Positions 6,897 through 15,321 of a stretch of 64,000 nucleotides of DNA are shown here, piece by piece. Source of the DNA: Nitrospira sp. GTDB taxonomy: Bacteria; Nitrospirota; Nitrospiria; Nitrospirales; Nitrospiraceae. The notes under the pieces are model-generated. The model had not been told where the DNA came from. It saw only the letters and a list, made by a program, of their open reading frames with translations, and made no database searches. Position 1 is the stretch's first letter. Every line of letters starts with the position of its first letter. The stretch spans positions 4,070,179-4,134,178 of the forward strand of contig CP126121.1 of the NCBI GenBank assembly GCA_030123625.1, in the 5' to 3' direction. The translations under genes and the position numbers were made by a program.

Positions 6897-8843
6897 ATGG
6901 AAGAATTGCTTCAAATAGACGGTCTAGCCCCAAGGGCTAAGGGCACACAAAAGAAATCGAAAGTCATGCTCCTGTTTCCACCCGAGTGGGTGCCGACGGC
7001 GCCATACCTTGCCTTGCCGTCGCTGACAGCCGTGTTGCGCGAGGCCGGCCATACGGTCATCCAGCGCGATATCAACATCGGCATGTGGGATCACTTCTTC
7101 AGCATGGAGTTTCTGATCTGGGTGAAGGCTCGGTTGGGCATGCAGCTGAAGTCCCTGCAGGAGAAAGAGAAGGCGGGTCTCCTGACTGAGCGGGATGTGG
7201 CCCACATGGCGGTCGTAGAACAGGCCTATGACCTCGATGTCTTCAATCTGGCGGATCGAGCCGAAGATGCCAAGCTGATCGTGCGTGGCGAACGTTTCTA
7301 TGAGGCGGAGACGTTGGAAGGAGCGCTCAATACCTTCCGCGAGACGATGGCCTATATCTCGGCCGCCTATTATCCTGCCTCCCTCGTTTTCTATCCGATG
7401 GAAAGCAATCTCGGGTATCGTCCCGGTGTCTCGAAAGAAGTGTTTGCCTGTTTGGACGATGAGCAGGTGAACGTCTATCGGGATCTCTGCAATCAGTTGG
7501 TCATGCCGGACGTGGCAAGAGAACAGCCGGACGTGGTCGGAATTTCCATTGGGACGCAGATGCAACTCTTGGCCGGTCTGACCTTCGGCAAGATGATTAA
7601 GGAGACGTTCCCGCAGGTCCATGTGGTGGTGGGCGGCAACGTCATCACCCGACTACAAGAAGATCTGGTAAGGCATGAGAGATTTTTTACAGACGTATTT
7701 GATTCCTCTATTCTTTATGAAGGGGAGCATGCGCTGTTGTGGCTCATCGACGCGTTGAACGGACAGCGAACCCTCGCCTCGGTTCCCAACCTCATTTATC
7801 GCGACGAGTCCGGCCTCCATCGGAATTCCGAAGTGTATACCGAGAAGACCAATGCGCTTCCCTTGCCGGACTTTGAGGGCATGCCGCTGGATCGTTACTT
7901 CGTTCCGGAACTGATTATTCCCTATCTGGCCACGCGCGGCTGCTATTGGGGACGCTGTACGTTCTGCGACCATGGCCAAGGTTATTTCGATCAGTACCGG
8001 GGAATGCCGGCTCAGCTGGTGGTCGATCAGATCAAGGTTCTCCGGGATAAGTACCACTGCCGACACTTTCTATTTTCTGATGAATCCTATCCCCCGGCCC
8101 TCTTCAAGAAAGTCTCCCAGCTCCTGGTTGACCAAGACGTCGGGATCAAATGGACGACGCTCATTCGGTTTGAAGAAACATTGCAAGATCAAGCCGTCTG
8201 GGATCTCGCGGCGAAGGCCGGCTGCTGCACGCTGTATTATGGGATGGAGTCGGCGAACGAGCGCGTCTTGAATCTCATGGACAAGCACGCTCGGAAAAGC
8301 GTCATCGAACGCAATCTTCAGATGGCGGCGAAGGCGGGGATTTGGAACCATGTGATGGCTTTTTATGGCTTTCCCGGGGAAACGTTTGAGGAGGCCATGG
8401 AAACTCGTCGGTTCGTCCTCGATCACCAGCCGGTGATTCACTCGCTTGAACTCTTCTACTTCGTGGCCTACCGCCACACCCCAATGGTGCGTCATCCGGA
8501 AAAATTTGGCATGACGATCCACAAGCAGGAAGAGTACGATCTCCCGCTGGACTATTACTACACGTTGAATGACCCCGGCACGCTGTCGTGTCTCGATGCG
8601 ATGCAGCTCTGCGAGGAATTCTACAAGCATGATTTTCACCCCTGGGCCGTGAGGGTGAACTCTCGCGAACACGTGTTTCTCTATATCTCGAAGTTCGGGA
8701 CGAACCGGTTGCCGCAAATTTATGCTCAGCAGACGCAACCGGTCGGATCGCCGGACGGAGTGTCGGGCTTGATTACCTGGCCGGTCGCGCATTCGCAAGG
8801 CGACGAAGGAATGTCACGTGTCACCAGTCATGAGGTAGGGTGA
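6897..8843 (+). CDS. B12-binding-domain radical SAM protein, paralog 2
   Basis: A 648-residue paralog of the preceding gene, aligning over its whole length: KVMLLFPPEWVPTAPYLALP, PDVVGISIGTQ, and the cluster motif TRGCYWGRCTFCDHGQGYF with the same CX4CX2C spacing. It shares HFLFSDESYPPALF and MAFYGFPGETFEEA. The DxHxxG histidine is again absent (RDINIGMW). The C-terminal 40 residues diverge from paralog 1. Tandem retention of two complete copies suggests that they act on related but distinct substrates, or as a pair. Neither neighbour indicates a pathway, so the function stays open. Confidence 0.85.
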   Translation: MEELLQIDGLAPRAKGTQKKSKVMLLFPPEWVPTAPYLALPSLTAVLREAGHTVIQRDINIGMWDHFFSMEFLIWVKARLGMQLKSLQEKEKAGLLTERDVAHMAVVEQAYDLDVFNLADRAEDAKLIVRGERFYEAETLEGALNTFRETMAYISAAYYPASLVFYPMESNLGYRPGVSKEVFACLDDEQVNVYRDLCNQLVMPDVAREQPDVVGISIGTQMQLLAGLTFGKMIKETFPQVHVVVGGNVITRLQEDLVRHERFFTDVFDSSILYEGEHALLWLIDALNGQRTLASVPNLIYRDESGLHRNSEVYTEKTNALPLPDFEGMPLDRYFVPELIIPYLATRGCYWGRCTFCDHGQGYFDQYRGMPAQLVVDQIKVLRDKYHCRHFLFSDESYPPALFKKVSQLLVDQDVGIKWTTLIRFEETLQDQAVWDLAAKAGCCTLYYGMESANERVLNLMDKHARKSVIERNLQMAAKAGIWNHVMAFYGFPGETFEEAMETRRFVLDHQPVIHSLELFYFVAYRHTPMVRHPEKFGMTIHKQEEYDLPLDYYYTLNDPGTLSCLDAMQLCEEFYKHDFHPWAVRVNSREHVFLYISKFGTNRLPQIYAQQTQPVGSPDGVSGLITWPVAHSQGDEGMSRVTSHEVG

Positions 8844-8850
8844 AGAAGAT

Positions 8851-8897
8851 TGAGGCTAAGGTTAAGGCCGATCTTAACCGCAACCTCGGCCTTAGCC
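8851..8897. repeat. Hexad-repeat hairpin, GAGGCTAAGGTT type
   Basis: The left arm GAGGCTAAGGTTAAGGCC and right arm AACCTCGGCCTTAGCC are built of 6-bp units and can fold back on each other. The right arm covers the stop codon of the minus-strand gene at 8892. A second copy of this type is at 37167-37230. Confidence 0.65.
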
Positions 8898-9146
8898 TTC
8901 CGTATCTGGGACAAGGACGGCTGTCAGTAACAGATATGCGGCCTCAACGGTCCGAGTCATTTCTTCAGCTTTCCGAAACTGTTGCATGTATTGTTTCGGA
9001 TTGTTGGTGAGGCCGGCATAGCGCGTGGGGTTCCAGTTGTAGAGCTGGACGCGCTTCGCCCGTTCCAGGTCTTCGGCGGTGATGGGCAGCGTGAGGCCAA
9101 GAATTTCCAACGCATGGGCGACATCCTGCTCGGTGATGTGATCCAT
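8892..9146 (-). CDS. Small conserved hypothetical protein, DnaJ-like pattern
   Basis: An 84-residue protein beginning at ATG 9146 (MDHITEQDVAHALEILGL). A TTG start at 9182 would add 12 unlikely residues. It has LERAKRVQLYNWNPTRYAGL, then a helix QQFRKAEEMTRTVEAAYLLL. The final helix resembles the last helix of J-domain-like proteins (a KAEEMT..VEAAYLLL pattern), but the HPD motif is missing, so no chaperone function is claimed. It is transcribed divergently from the PhzF gene and ends inside a hairpin repeat shared with the radical SAM gene. Confidence 0.6.
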   Translation of the reverse strand: MDHITEQDVAHALEILGLTLPITAEDLERAKRVQLYNWNPTRYAGLTNNPKQYMQQFRKAEEMTRTVEAAYLLLTAVLVPDTEG

Positions 9147-9252
9147 GGGCGGAGTCTGCCAAACAGGGAGGAGGCCTGTCAAATGATGGGGATTGTTTTA
9201 TCATGGCATGATTGGGATCTGCGGTGTGATCCAGACGAGTTTGGACGTGACC

Positions 9253-10182
9253 ATGGCTGAACAACGGTCTCTCAAGTTCTATCAGGCCGATGTCTTTACC
9301 TCTCAACCCTTCGGCGGCAACCCCGTCGCGGTGTTCCCGGACGCTGATGGACTGACGGACGACGAGCTGCAACAGATTGCGAGGGAGATGAATCTATCGG
9401 AAACAGTGTTCGTCTTACCACCGACCGACTCTGCTGCAGTTGCGCGGTTACGGATCTTTACCCCGACTCAGGAAATTCCCTTTGCCGGCCATCCGGTACT
9501 AGGCACATTTTACGTGTTGGCCCGGCTCGGGAGGGTTTCTACTCGGGAACCGGTGACGCATGTCATGCAGGAATGTAATATCGGGTTATTCCCTGTCGAA
9601 TTGCATGTGGAAAAGAATCATGTGGCGCGGGTCGTCATGTCTCAACCCAGGCCGGAATTTCTCGATCCTATCGATGCCATTGACGATGTGTACTCGGTCG
9701 GTGGCGCTCTTGGCTTGGCGAGGCATGTGATCGCCGACATGAAATGGCCTCTTCAAGTCGTGTCGACCGGCTTACCGGTCTTGATCGTGCCGGTGCGGAC
9801 GTTGACGGCTGTCCGGTCGATCAACCCGGATGCTTCGGCCATCATCAATGTCTGCGAACGATTCGGGGCCAACGGGATTATGGTTTTCACGACCGTGACC
9901 GTTGAATCGTTCGCTTCTGTCCACGCGAGGATGTTTGCACCTAAAATCGGGATCTTGGAGGATCCTGCGACGGGGAGCGCCGGCGGAGCACTTGGAGCGT
10001 ACCTGGTTCAGAACGGCGTTGTTGAAGTGGGACCGAGGACGGACATCCTTATTGAGCAGGGCTACGAAATCGATCGGCCGGCCCGGATTCTGGTGCAGGT
10101 TGAGTCCGACGACGACGTGATTCAAGGTGTGAAGGTCGGCGGACAGTGTGTCATGGTGGTGGAAGGGACGCTCACGTTTTAA
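9253..10182 (+). CDS. PhzF-family isomerase/epimerase
   Basis: A 309-residue PhzF-fold protein starting MAEQRSLKFYQADVFTSQPF. The preceding in-frame ATG at 9193 adds 20 implausible residues. Signatures are FGGNPVAVFPDADGL, the conserved acidic MNLSETVFVLPP (Glu acts as general acid/base in the family), EIPFAGHPVLGTFYVL and the C-terminal GILEDPATGSAGGALGAYL. Members isomerise small metabolites such as DHHA or amino acid derivatives. The actual substrate cannot be told. It stands alone, followed by a hairpin repeat and a dehydrogenase gene. Confidence 0.9.
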   Translation: MAEQRSLKFYQADVFTSQPFGGNPVAVFPDADGLTDDELQQIAREMNLSETVFVLPPTDSAAVARLRIFTPTQEIPFAGHPVLGTFYVLARLGRVSTREPVTHVMQECNIGLFPVELHVEKNHVARVVMSQPRPEFLDPIDAIDDVYSVGGALGLARHVIADMKWPLQVVSTGLPVLIVPVRTLTAVRSINPDASAIINVCERFGANGIMVFTTVTVESFASVHARMFAPKIGILEDPATGSAGGALGAYLVQNGVVEVGPRTDILIEQGYEIDRPARILVQVESDDDVIQGVKVGGQCVMVVEGTLTF

Positions 10183-10185
10183 GGA

Positions 10186-10263
10186 AGTGCTGGGTCCTGA
10201 GTGCTGAGTGAACCCGTTCGATCTTGCCGTAACATACTCAGCACTCGGAACTCAGCACTCAAC
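10186..10263. repeat. Heptad-repeat hairpin, TGAGTGC type
   Basis: The left arm has AGTGCTGGGTCCTGAGTGCT and GAGTG. The right arm is the 7-bp series CTCAGCA, CTCGGAA, CTCAGCA, CTCAACA. The arms are complementary around a loop of about 30 nt. The same type is present at 32952-33041. Confidence 0.7.
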
Positions 10264-10270
10264 ACGACTT

Positions 10271-11299
10271 ATGAAGGCGGTGCTTTTTCGTGAGCATGGT
10301 GGACCGGAGAAGCTTCGGTATGAAGAGCTGCCGGTGCCAAAGATGGGCCCGCAAGACGTGCTGGTTCGGGTAAAGGCCTGTGCGTTGAACCATCTCGATC
10401 TGTGGGTCAGAGAGGGAAGTCCTTCTTATACCGTTCCCTTACCCCATGTGGGAGGTTCGGATGTCTCCGGGACCGTTGAACAAGTGGGGCCTCAAGTCGA
10501 AGGCATCGCTGTCGGAACACAAGTCTTTGTGTCACCCGGTATCAGTTGCTGGAATTGCGAGTTTTGCTTGGCTGGTCGGGACAATATGTGTCGGACGTAC
10601 AATCTTTTGGGGGCCGGGACGCATGGCGGCTATGCCGAGTATGTGAAAGTTCCGTTTCGAAATGTGCTGCCGATACCCGACAATGTCACCGTCGAACAAG
10701 CCGCGGCGTTTCCACTCGTTTCCGTCACCGCCGCGCACATGTTGTTTGCATTGGCCAAGCTCCGGACGGGAGAAACTGTGCTTGTGATGGGAGCGGGAAG
10801 CGGCGTCGGAATGATGGCTGTTCAGTTGGCGAAGTTGGCGGGTGCGCGTGTGATCACCACAGTCGGTTCCGATGACAAGATTCCCAAAGCCGTGATCTTG
10901 GGAGCCGATGCGGTGATCAATCATTCCAAGGAAAAGGTCTCGGAGCGGGTCAAATTGCTGACGGAAGGGCGAGGAGTCGATGTGGTGGTCGAACACATCG
11001 GGCCGGCGGTATGGGATAGTTGTTTGGAGTCGCTCGCAAAAGGCGGCCGCTTGATTACCTGCGGTGCGACCACTGGCGGGGACGTCACGCTGAACCTTCG
11101 CGATCTCTATTCCCGGCAGCTCACCGTCAAGGGATCCTACATGGGCACGAGGGCGGAACTCGTGAAAGCGGCGGAACTCATGGGCCAGAAACGGTTGATC
11201 GCGGTAATTGATCGCACATTTCCTCTTCAAGAGGCCCGCGCTGCTCAGGAATTGATGGCCAGCCGAAAGTTTTTCGGCAAAATCGTGCTTGTCTGCTGA
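10271..11299 (+). CDS. Zinc-type alcohol dehydrogenase / quinone reductase-like protein
   Basis: A 342-residue medium-chain dehydrogenase starting MKAVLFREHGGPEKLRYEEL. The upstream in-frame extension to 10208 lies in a hairpin repeat and is rejected. It has a GroES-like N-terminal half with HVGGSDVSGTVEQVG and structural-zinc Cys cluster CWNCEFCLAGRDNMC, then a Rossmann motif (LVMGAGSGVGMMAVQLAKLA) binding NAD(P)H. The catalytic-zinc positions appear as ALNHLD and not as the usual Cys, suggesting a quinone-oxidoreductase-like enzyme that may not use catalytic zinc. Substrate not predictable. Confidence 0.88.
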   Translation: MKAVLFREHGGPEKLRYEELPVPKMGPQDVLVRVKACALNHLDLWVREGSPSYTVPLPHVGGSDVSGTVEQVGPQVEGIAVGTQVFVSPGISCWNCEFCLAGRDNMCRTYNLLGAGTHGGYAEYVKVPFRNVLPIPDNVTVEQAAAFPLVSVTAAHMLFALAKLRTGETVLVMGAGSGVGMMAVQLAKLAGARVITTVGSDDKIPKAVILGADAVINHSKEKVSERVKLLTEGRGVDVVVEHIGPAVWDSCLESLAKGGRLITCGATTGGDVTLNLRDLYSRQLTVKGSYMGTRAELVKAAELMGQKRLIAVIDRTFPLQEARAAQELMASRKFFGKIVLVC

Positions 11300-11431
11300 G
11301 TCCTGAGGGTCGGCCACTACGCCCGTCTTGCCTCGCCCATTCCGCAATTTTGTGGCGAACAATCCGGCTCATGCGAGCGAACGGCCTCGCACGTTCCGCT
11401 CATTCATGATAATCTACGCCCGGCCAATGTG

Positions 11432-11451
11432 GCCGGCGTTCGAACGTCGGC
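11432..11451. repeat. 20-bp near-perfect palindrome
   Basis: GCCGGCGTTCGAACGTCGGC is self-complementary except for one symmetric mismatch. It lies about 40 nt before the CBS-protein start and could be an operator or a short hairpin. There is no T-run, so it is not a standard terminator. Confidence 0.4.
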
Positions 11452-11492
11452 AATCCACTGCCGGTACAGTACCAAGATGAAAGGGGAAAGGG

Positions 11493-11927
11493 ATGGCTAC
11501 AGTGAGTCAAATTGCGAACAAGAATCCAAAGTCCATCGGACCGAAGACTTCGATTGCCAGTGCGGCCAAGACCATGCGCCAGGCGCGTGTAGGGTCGCTC
11601 CTGGTAAAAAAGGGCAAACAATTGGTCGGAATCGTGACGGATACCGACATCGTGCGCCGCGCTGTCGCGAGCGGTAAACCCTTGGGCAAATTGACGGTCG
11701 AAAAAATCATGACCGCACCGATCTGCACGATCGAAGGAAATCAATCGGTTGACGATGCCCAGGACATGATGGCCGATCTCGGTGTGCGCCATCTCGGTGT
11801 GACCAAGAACGGTGACATCTCCGGCATCGTTTCCGTGCGCGATCTGCTGCGGCACTATAAACGGTATGCCCAGTCGAAGATTTCGACCGATGAGAATTAT
11901 TCTGAACCGAAGATCATGCAGGATTAG
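11493..11927 (+). CDS. Two-CBS-domain protein
   Basis: A 144-residue protein made of two CBS motifs: residues about 8-62 (TSIASAAKTMRQARVGSLLV, then LVGIVTDTDIVRRAVA) and 72-128 (VEKIMTAPICTIEGNQSVDD, then DISGIVSVRDLLRHY). CBS pairs bind adenosine nucleotides and sense energy state. Stand-alone versions like this one have no attached enzyme, so the partner is unknown. A good ribosome site (GGGGAAAGGG) precedes the ATG. It is monocistronic, followed by a hairpin repeat and convergent moaB. Confidence 0.9.
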   Translation: MATVSQIANKNPKSIGPKTSIASAAKTMRQARVGSLLVKKGKQLVGIVTDTDIVRRAVASGKPLGKLTVEKIMTAPICTIEGNQSVDDAQDMMADLGVRHLGVTKNGDISGIVSVRDLLRHYKRYAQSKISTDENYSEPKIMQD

Positions 11928-11931
11928 GAAG

Positions 11932-12011
11932 ACGTAAGGCGTGAAGCGTTAAGCGTAAGGTTAAAGAAATCCGGCAAAGCCTCGCCTGACGCCTTACCCC
12001 TTACGCTCACG
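11932..12011. repeat. Heptad-repeat hairpin, GTAAGG(C/G) type
   Basis: The left arm (GACGTAAGGCGTGAAGCGTT, AAGCGTAAGG) pairs with the right arm (CCTGACGCCTTACCCC, TTACGCTCACGG). It separates the converging CBS and moaB genes and touches the end of moaB. Confidence 0.7.
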
Positions 12012-12012
12012 G

Positions 12013-12525
12013 TTACTTTGTCAGTTCACTGACGAGGTGACCCAGCTCCGGAAGAATCAGCTTTTCCATCGCGAGGCGGACGGCGTTTTCGGAGCCTGGG
12101 ATGGAGAAAAGCAGGCGACCGTCGATAATACCGGCAGTGGCCCGGCTCATGATCGCCGGGGAGCCGATTTCTTGATACGTCAGAAAACGGAAGATTTCAC
12201 CGAATCCATCAAGCCGCTTCTCTAACATCTCGGACACCGCTTCAAAGGTCGAATCACGTCGCGAGATCCCCGTGCCGCCATTCACGATGATCGCTTGCAC
12301 GACATCGCTGGCGGTACCTTGAGCGATACGAAACTGAATCTGCTCCGGCTCATCCCTGACGATGTAATAGGCGGCGACGGTATGGCCTTGTGCTTCGAGC
12401 AGTTTCTGAATCAGTTGGCCGCTGGCGTCGGTTTCAGGCGTACGGGTATCGCTACAAGTAATGACGATGCAACCGATTGAGCCGGGCGCATGGTCTTTGT
12501 GCTCGTGATGACTTGGTATGGTCAT
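12013..12525 (-). CDS. moaB: MoaB/Mog-family molybdopterin biosynthesis protein
   Basis: A 170-residue protein with the MoaB/MogA fold: CIVITCSDTRTPETDASGQL at the N-terminus, then IIVNGGTGISRRDSTFEAV, and LTYQEIGSPAIMSRATAGII, the substrate-adenylation core. The family adenylylates molybdopterin before metal insertion. The product would supply cofactor for the molybdopterin oxidoreductase at 3881. It is the last gene of a minus-strand group with a ferredoxin and a GGCT-like gene, 89 nt after the ferredoxin stop. Distinguishing MoaB from MogA needs a tree. Confidence 0.9.
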   Translation of the reverse strand: MTIPSHHEHKDHAPGSIGCIVITCSDTRTPETDASGQLIQKLLEAQGHTVAAYYIVRDEPEQIQFRIAQGTASDVVQAIIVNGGTGISRRDSTFEAVSEMLEKRLDGFGEIFRFLTYQEIGSPAIMSRATAGIIDGRLLFSIPGSENAVRLAMEKLILPELGHLVSELTK

Positions 12526-12614
12526 GTGCCAATGGATACGTTATCAGCAATCGGTTTACGCGATCAAGCGCCAGTCTTATCTGACCGCTTGAAGCAGGCC
12601 GTCGGTGGCGAAGT

Positions 12615-12941
12615 TTATTTCCACACGGAGTCTGGATTCAGTTTCGCTGCCGGTGTTCCTTTCACGACATGTTCTTCAAGGATGGTGGCGACGTCCGCCT
12701 CAGTGACTTTGGAATACCAGGTGTTGTCCGGATAGATGACGACTGTCGGACCCTGCTCGCAAGGACCGAGGCACCCTGTGGCACTCACCAACACCTCCCC
12801 GGGCGGGACGGATCGCTGCATTAACCCCATATTGAAAGCCATCAGCAGCTGCGCAGCACCGGCCGATCCACAAGACGGTTTGGGGTGGCCGGGAGGACGA
12901 GAATTGGTGCAGACGAGAATGTGATATTTTGGTTTTGGCAT
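12615..12941 (-). CDS. Thioredoxin-like [2Fe-2S] ferredoxin
   Basis: A 108-residue ferredoxin of the thioredoxin-fold type: HILVCTNSRPPGHPKPSCG supplies the first Cys pair and ATGCLGPCEQGPTVVIYPDN the second, together binding a 2Fe-2S cluster. Length matches stand-alone members. Such proteins shuttle electrons in the cytoplasm or resemble the NuoE cluster domain. It lies between moaB and a GGCT-like gene on the same strand. Partner enzyme unknown. Confidence 0.9.
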   Translation of the reverse strand: MPKPKYHILVCTNSRPPGHPKPSCGSAGAAQLLMAFNMGLMQRSVPPGEVLVSATGCLGPCEQGPTVVIYPDNTWYSKVTEADVATILEEHVVKGTPAAKLNPDSVWK

Positions 12942-12978
12942 AGTCTCCTCAATAAAAAATCGACATGGGATGACGCGC

Positions 12979-13422
12979 TTATCGCGGCCGATACGATTCC
13001 CACTCCTGGATCACTTCCTCCGGAAACTTCCACTGTTTGAGCCCTTTCAGCACCCAGTCCAGGTAATGGTCTTTTGGTTTGAACTTTCCGATCGGGTTTG
13101 CTGCATACGTGGTAACGAGTTCTTTTTCTCCATTTGTGGCCGAGACGGTGACTTGCAGATGGCGGTATGCCCCCTGCGGCACATCCTGCTCAAACTGATC
13201 CATGATATTCACGTCTTCGTCCGTGAGGTCAAACACGCCGCCCCAGGTTTTTTCACCTTGCGAAGGCACGATACTGGCGAGCCCGCACCGCCATTGTGAC
13301 GACCACCGGCAAAATTTGACGGTATGGTCCGACAAGGTCGCGAGATAGAGAAATCTGTGTTCCGGGGCCCGCCGTTTGAGTTGTGAGGGATTGAGGAGAT
13401 CGCCGTACAAAAAGAATTTCAT
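12979..13422 (-). CDS. Gamma-glutamylcyclotransferase-like (AIG2/GGCT) protein
   Basis: A 147-residue protein opening KFFLYGDLLNPSQLKRRAPE, a variant of the GGCT YGSNL substrate loop, then WGGVFDLTDEDVNIMDQFE, which carries the region of the catalytic Glu. GGCT proteins cleave gamma-glutamyl dipeptides to 5-oxoproline. The altered loop (GDLL) leaves real activity uncertain. The C-terminal half (HYLDWVLKGLKQWKFPEEVI) fits the family. It heads a minus-strand group with the ferredoxin and moaB and is divergent from the next gene. Confidence 0.75.
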   Translation of the reverse strand: MKFFLYGDLLNPSQLKRRAPEHRFLYLATLSDHTVKFCRWSSQWRCGLASIVPSQGEKTWGGVFDLTDEDVNIMDQFEQDVPQGAYRHLQVTVSATNGEKELVTTYAANPIGKFKPKDHYLDWVLKGLKQWKFPEEVIQEWESYRPR

Positions 13423-13531
13423 GCACCGTACTCATTCTGCGCCCGACCGTCTTGAGACTTCCTCGTACTTGTAACACACCGGCTTTTCACCAGACAAGCG
13501 GCCCTTGTCACGACCAAATCCCCACGCTGCG

Positions 13532-13560
13532 TTGACATGGCGACTGGGCCTTCCTAAGAT
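13532..13560 (+). promoter_or_regulatory. Sigma-70 promoter
   Basis: TTGACA at 13532-13537 and TAAGAT at 13555-13560 are spaced by exactly 17 bp. The predicted start of transcription near 13567 precedes the ATG at 13600 by about 33 nt. Confidence 0.65.
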
Positions 13561-13599
13561 GCCTTGCAGTCATTGGGTTCCACTGAGAAATATTTCGGC

Positions 13600-14079
13600 A
13601 TGACGGACAGCAGCACCTTCTCTCGATCGCTCGGCGTCCGCCTCATCCGCTACGCAGTTGCTGCGGTCCTACTGCTGGGTGGCATCTACTATGCCTGGAC
13701 CACGTTGCCGTCGACGACTCCGTCGAGAGAATCACGAGAAGCTGAAGCATTGGCTTTGGTTCAGAGCTATCCGGCGATCGGACACCCGACGATCTTGCAA
13801 GCCATGAACGAACATGTCCGTGTGATGAAAGATCGCGGGCAGGGAGTTCGGCTCGGCGAATGGCGAGTGAAGCATGTCGAGGGAGACATCTACGAAATCC
13901 GTGTGCAGCTTCGCGATCAGGGGATGCGCGGCCAATGGTTCGAGCGGGAATTCATCTGGCATGCGCATCTCGAGCTCAAGAAGGTCAACGCGGCTTCGTT
14001 GCCGGCGGACGGCGTGACGCCTAAAGCGCCCGATACGGATCAACGACCTGCTCCGCAGCTGCCTGCATCACAAAGTTAA
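13600..14079 (+). CDS. Single-pass membrane hypothetical protein
   Basis: A 159-residue protein (MTDSSTFSRSLGVRLIRYAV) with one N-terminal transmembrane helix (about residues 15-33, AVAAVLLLGGIYYAW) and a soluble domain outside the cytoplasm. The earlier in-frame ATG at 13564 falls at the predicted transcription start and is disfavoured. The domain holds GEWRVKHVEGDIYEIRVQLR and ends in a Pro-rich tail. No family was recognised. It has its own promoter. The stop codon overlaps the converging Rieske gene by 4 nt. Confidence 0.7.
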   Translation: MTDSSTFSRSLGVRLIRYAVAAVLLLGGIYYAWTTLPSTTPSRESREAEALALVQSYPAIGHPTILQAMNEHVRVMKDRGQGVRLGEWRVKHVEGDIYEIRVQLRDQGMRGQWFEREFIWHAHLELKKVNAASLPADGVTPKAPDTDQRPAPQLPASQS

Positions 14080-14411
14080 GCTGGTCCTCTGAGTGCCGAT
14101 GGGATGGCGATCTGAAGTTCGTCCCCTTGAATTCGAACCTCACAGCACGCGACCTGGAAATTTGGATTGCCGACTCGTTCTCCCGACATGACGTTGAATT
14201 TCCAGCCATGCCAGGGACATTCGACAACCGCCTCGCACAGTTTTCCTTCTCCGAGCGGGCCGCCCGCGTGCGGACACGTGTTATCGACCGCATAAAAAGT
14301 GCCTTCCACATTGAAGACCGCAATCCAAATTCCATCGACTTCCACGGTTCGTCCCGTGCCCGGTGGGATCTCCTGCGTAAAGGCCACTCTGACGAAATCG
14401 TTCATCCTCAT
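14076..14411 (-). CDS. Rieske [2Fe-2S] ferredoxin, NirD-like
   Basis: A 111-residue small Rieske protein. The cluster motifs are CPHAGGPLGEG and CPWHGWKFNVMSGE, i.e. CxH and CxxH pairs, at about residues 46-48 and 65-68. The rest (FVRVAFTQEIPPGTGRTVEV; VACCEVRIQGDEL) matches the nitrite reductase small subunit / biphenyl dioxygenase ferredoxin type. No nitrite reductase large subunit is nearby, so it is probably a general electron-transfer ferredoxin. A second ATG two codons in is equally possible as the start. Confidence 0.88.
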   Translation of the reverse strand: MRMNDFVRVAFTQEIPPGTGRTVEVDGIWIAVFNVEGTFYAVDNTCPHAGGPLGEGKLCEAVVECPWHGWKFNVMSGERVGNPNFQVACCEVRIQGDELQIAIPSALRGPA

Positions 14412-14563
14412 TAATACCCCATCGGTCCGCCGTATGCGGCATCAGAAGGGCGCTTGCTTGATTTCACCGCCACCTTATGGCATACAACTATGAGCCTGTA
14501 CCCCCGCCTCGCGGAAACCCTCCCTGGCCGCTGCGGAGGCCCGATTGGGGTTGAGGTTCCTGC

Positions 14564-15109
14564 ATGGAAATGACCCTCCTGCTCAATGCGACCTATGAAC
14601 CTCTGCGGGTCGTGCATTGGCAAAAAGCGATCGCCCTTCTCTGGCAAGGAAAAGTCGAAGTCTTGGAAGTCTACGACCGGGAAATCCATGGGATTTCCTT
14701 GTCGATCAAACTTCCAGCCGTGATGCGGCTGCTGAAGCTGGTTAAACTGAAAGACAGTCATCGTGCAGTCAAGTTCTCCCGGATCAATATTTTTACGCGA
14801 GACGGGTACTGCTGCCAATACTGTAACCACCGGTTTCGGACGGAAGAGTTGACGTTTGATCATGTCGTGCCCATCGCCAAGGGCGGGAAAAAGACATGGG
14901 AAAATATCGTAACCGCTTGCTGGCGGTGCAACAATCGGAAGAGCGGGCGTACGCCGGAAGAGGCCGGCATGAAATTAAAGAAGCGGCCCGTGAAACCGCG
15001 ATGGAGTCCCGTCATCACCATCACCATCGGTATTCGTAACACGCCGGAAAGCTGGCGTGATTATCTCTATTGGAATATGGAGCTGGACGCAGATCCGGCC
15101 GATACGTAG
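14564..15109 (+). CDS. HNH endonuclease family protein
   Basis: A 181-residue HNH protein of a widespread chromosomal type. The N-terminal TLLLNATYEPLRVVHWQKAI is characteristic of this group. The HNH core has CQYCNHRF, then TFDHVVPIAKGGKKTWENIV and CWRCNNRKSGRTPEEAGM, so the zinc-binding CxxC pairs and the catalytic His/Asn are intact. Typical members act on DNA, but their cellular role is unsettled. Nothing in the context (no phage genes, no restriction methylase) points to a mobile nuclease. Confidence 0.9.
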   Translation: MEMTLLLNATYEPLRVVHWQKAIALLWQGKVEVLEVYDREIHGISLSIKLPAVMRLLKLVKLKDSHRAVKFSRINIFTRDGYCCQYCNHRFRTEELTFDHVVPIAKGGKKTWENIVTACWRCNNRKSGRTPEEAGMKLKKRPVKPRWSPVITITIGIRNTPESWRDYLYWNMELDADPADT

Positions 15110-15321
15110 CCTCGATTTTGAAAAGACCCTCCGTGGACAGCGTTCCATAACCCTGTCCCTCGAATAATGTCTCCATAGCTGCGCCGAAAGTCATTCAAGC
15201 CGTTCGATTGCGCTGCATTATAGCGATGGACTGATCAAAAGGGGAAATGAGATTTCTCCCTCTTGCATGATGGGGGTCCATTCTCGGATACTGAGCCACT
15301 TGGTCGAAACGGAGTACCATC

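Noticed and set aside
13564..13599. Upstream start for the single-pass membrane protein
   Set aside because: The ATG at 13564 coincides with the predicted transcription start of a good promoter, so the ATG at 13600 is preferred.
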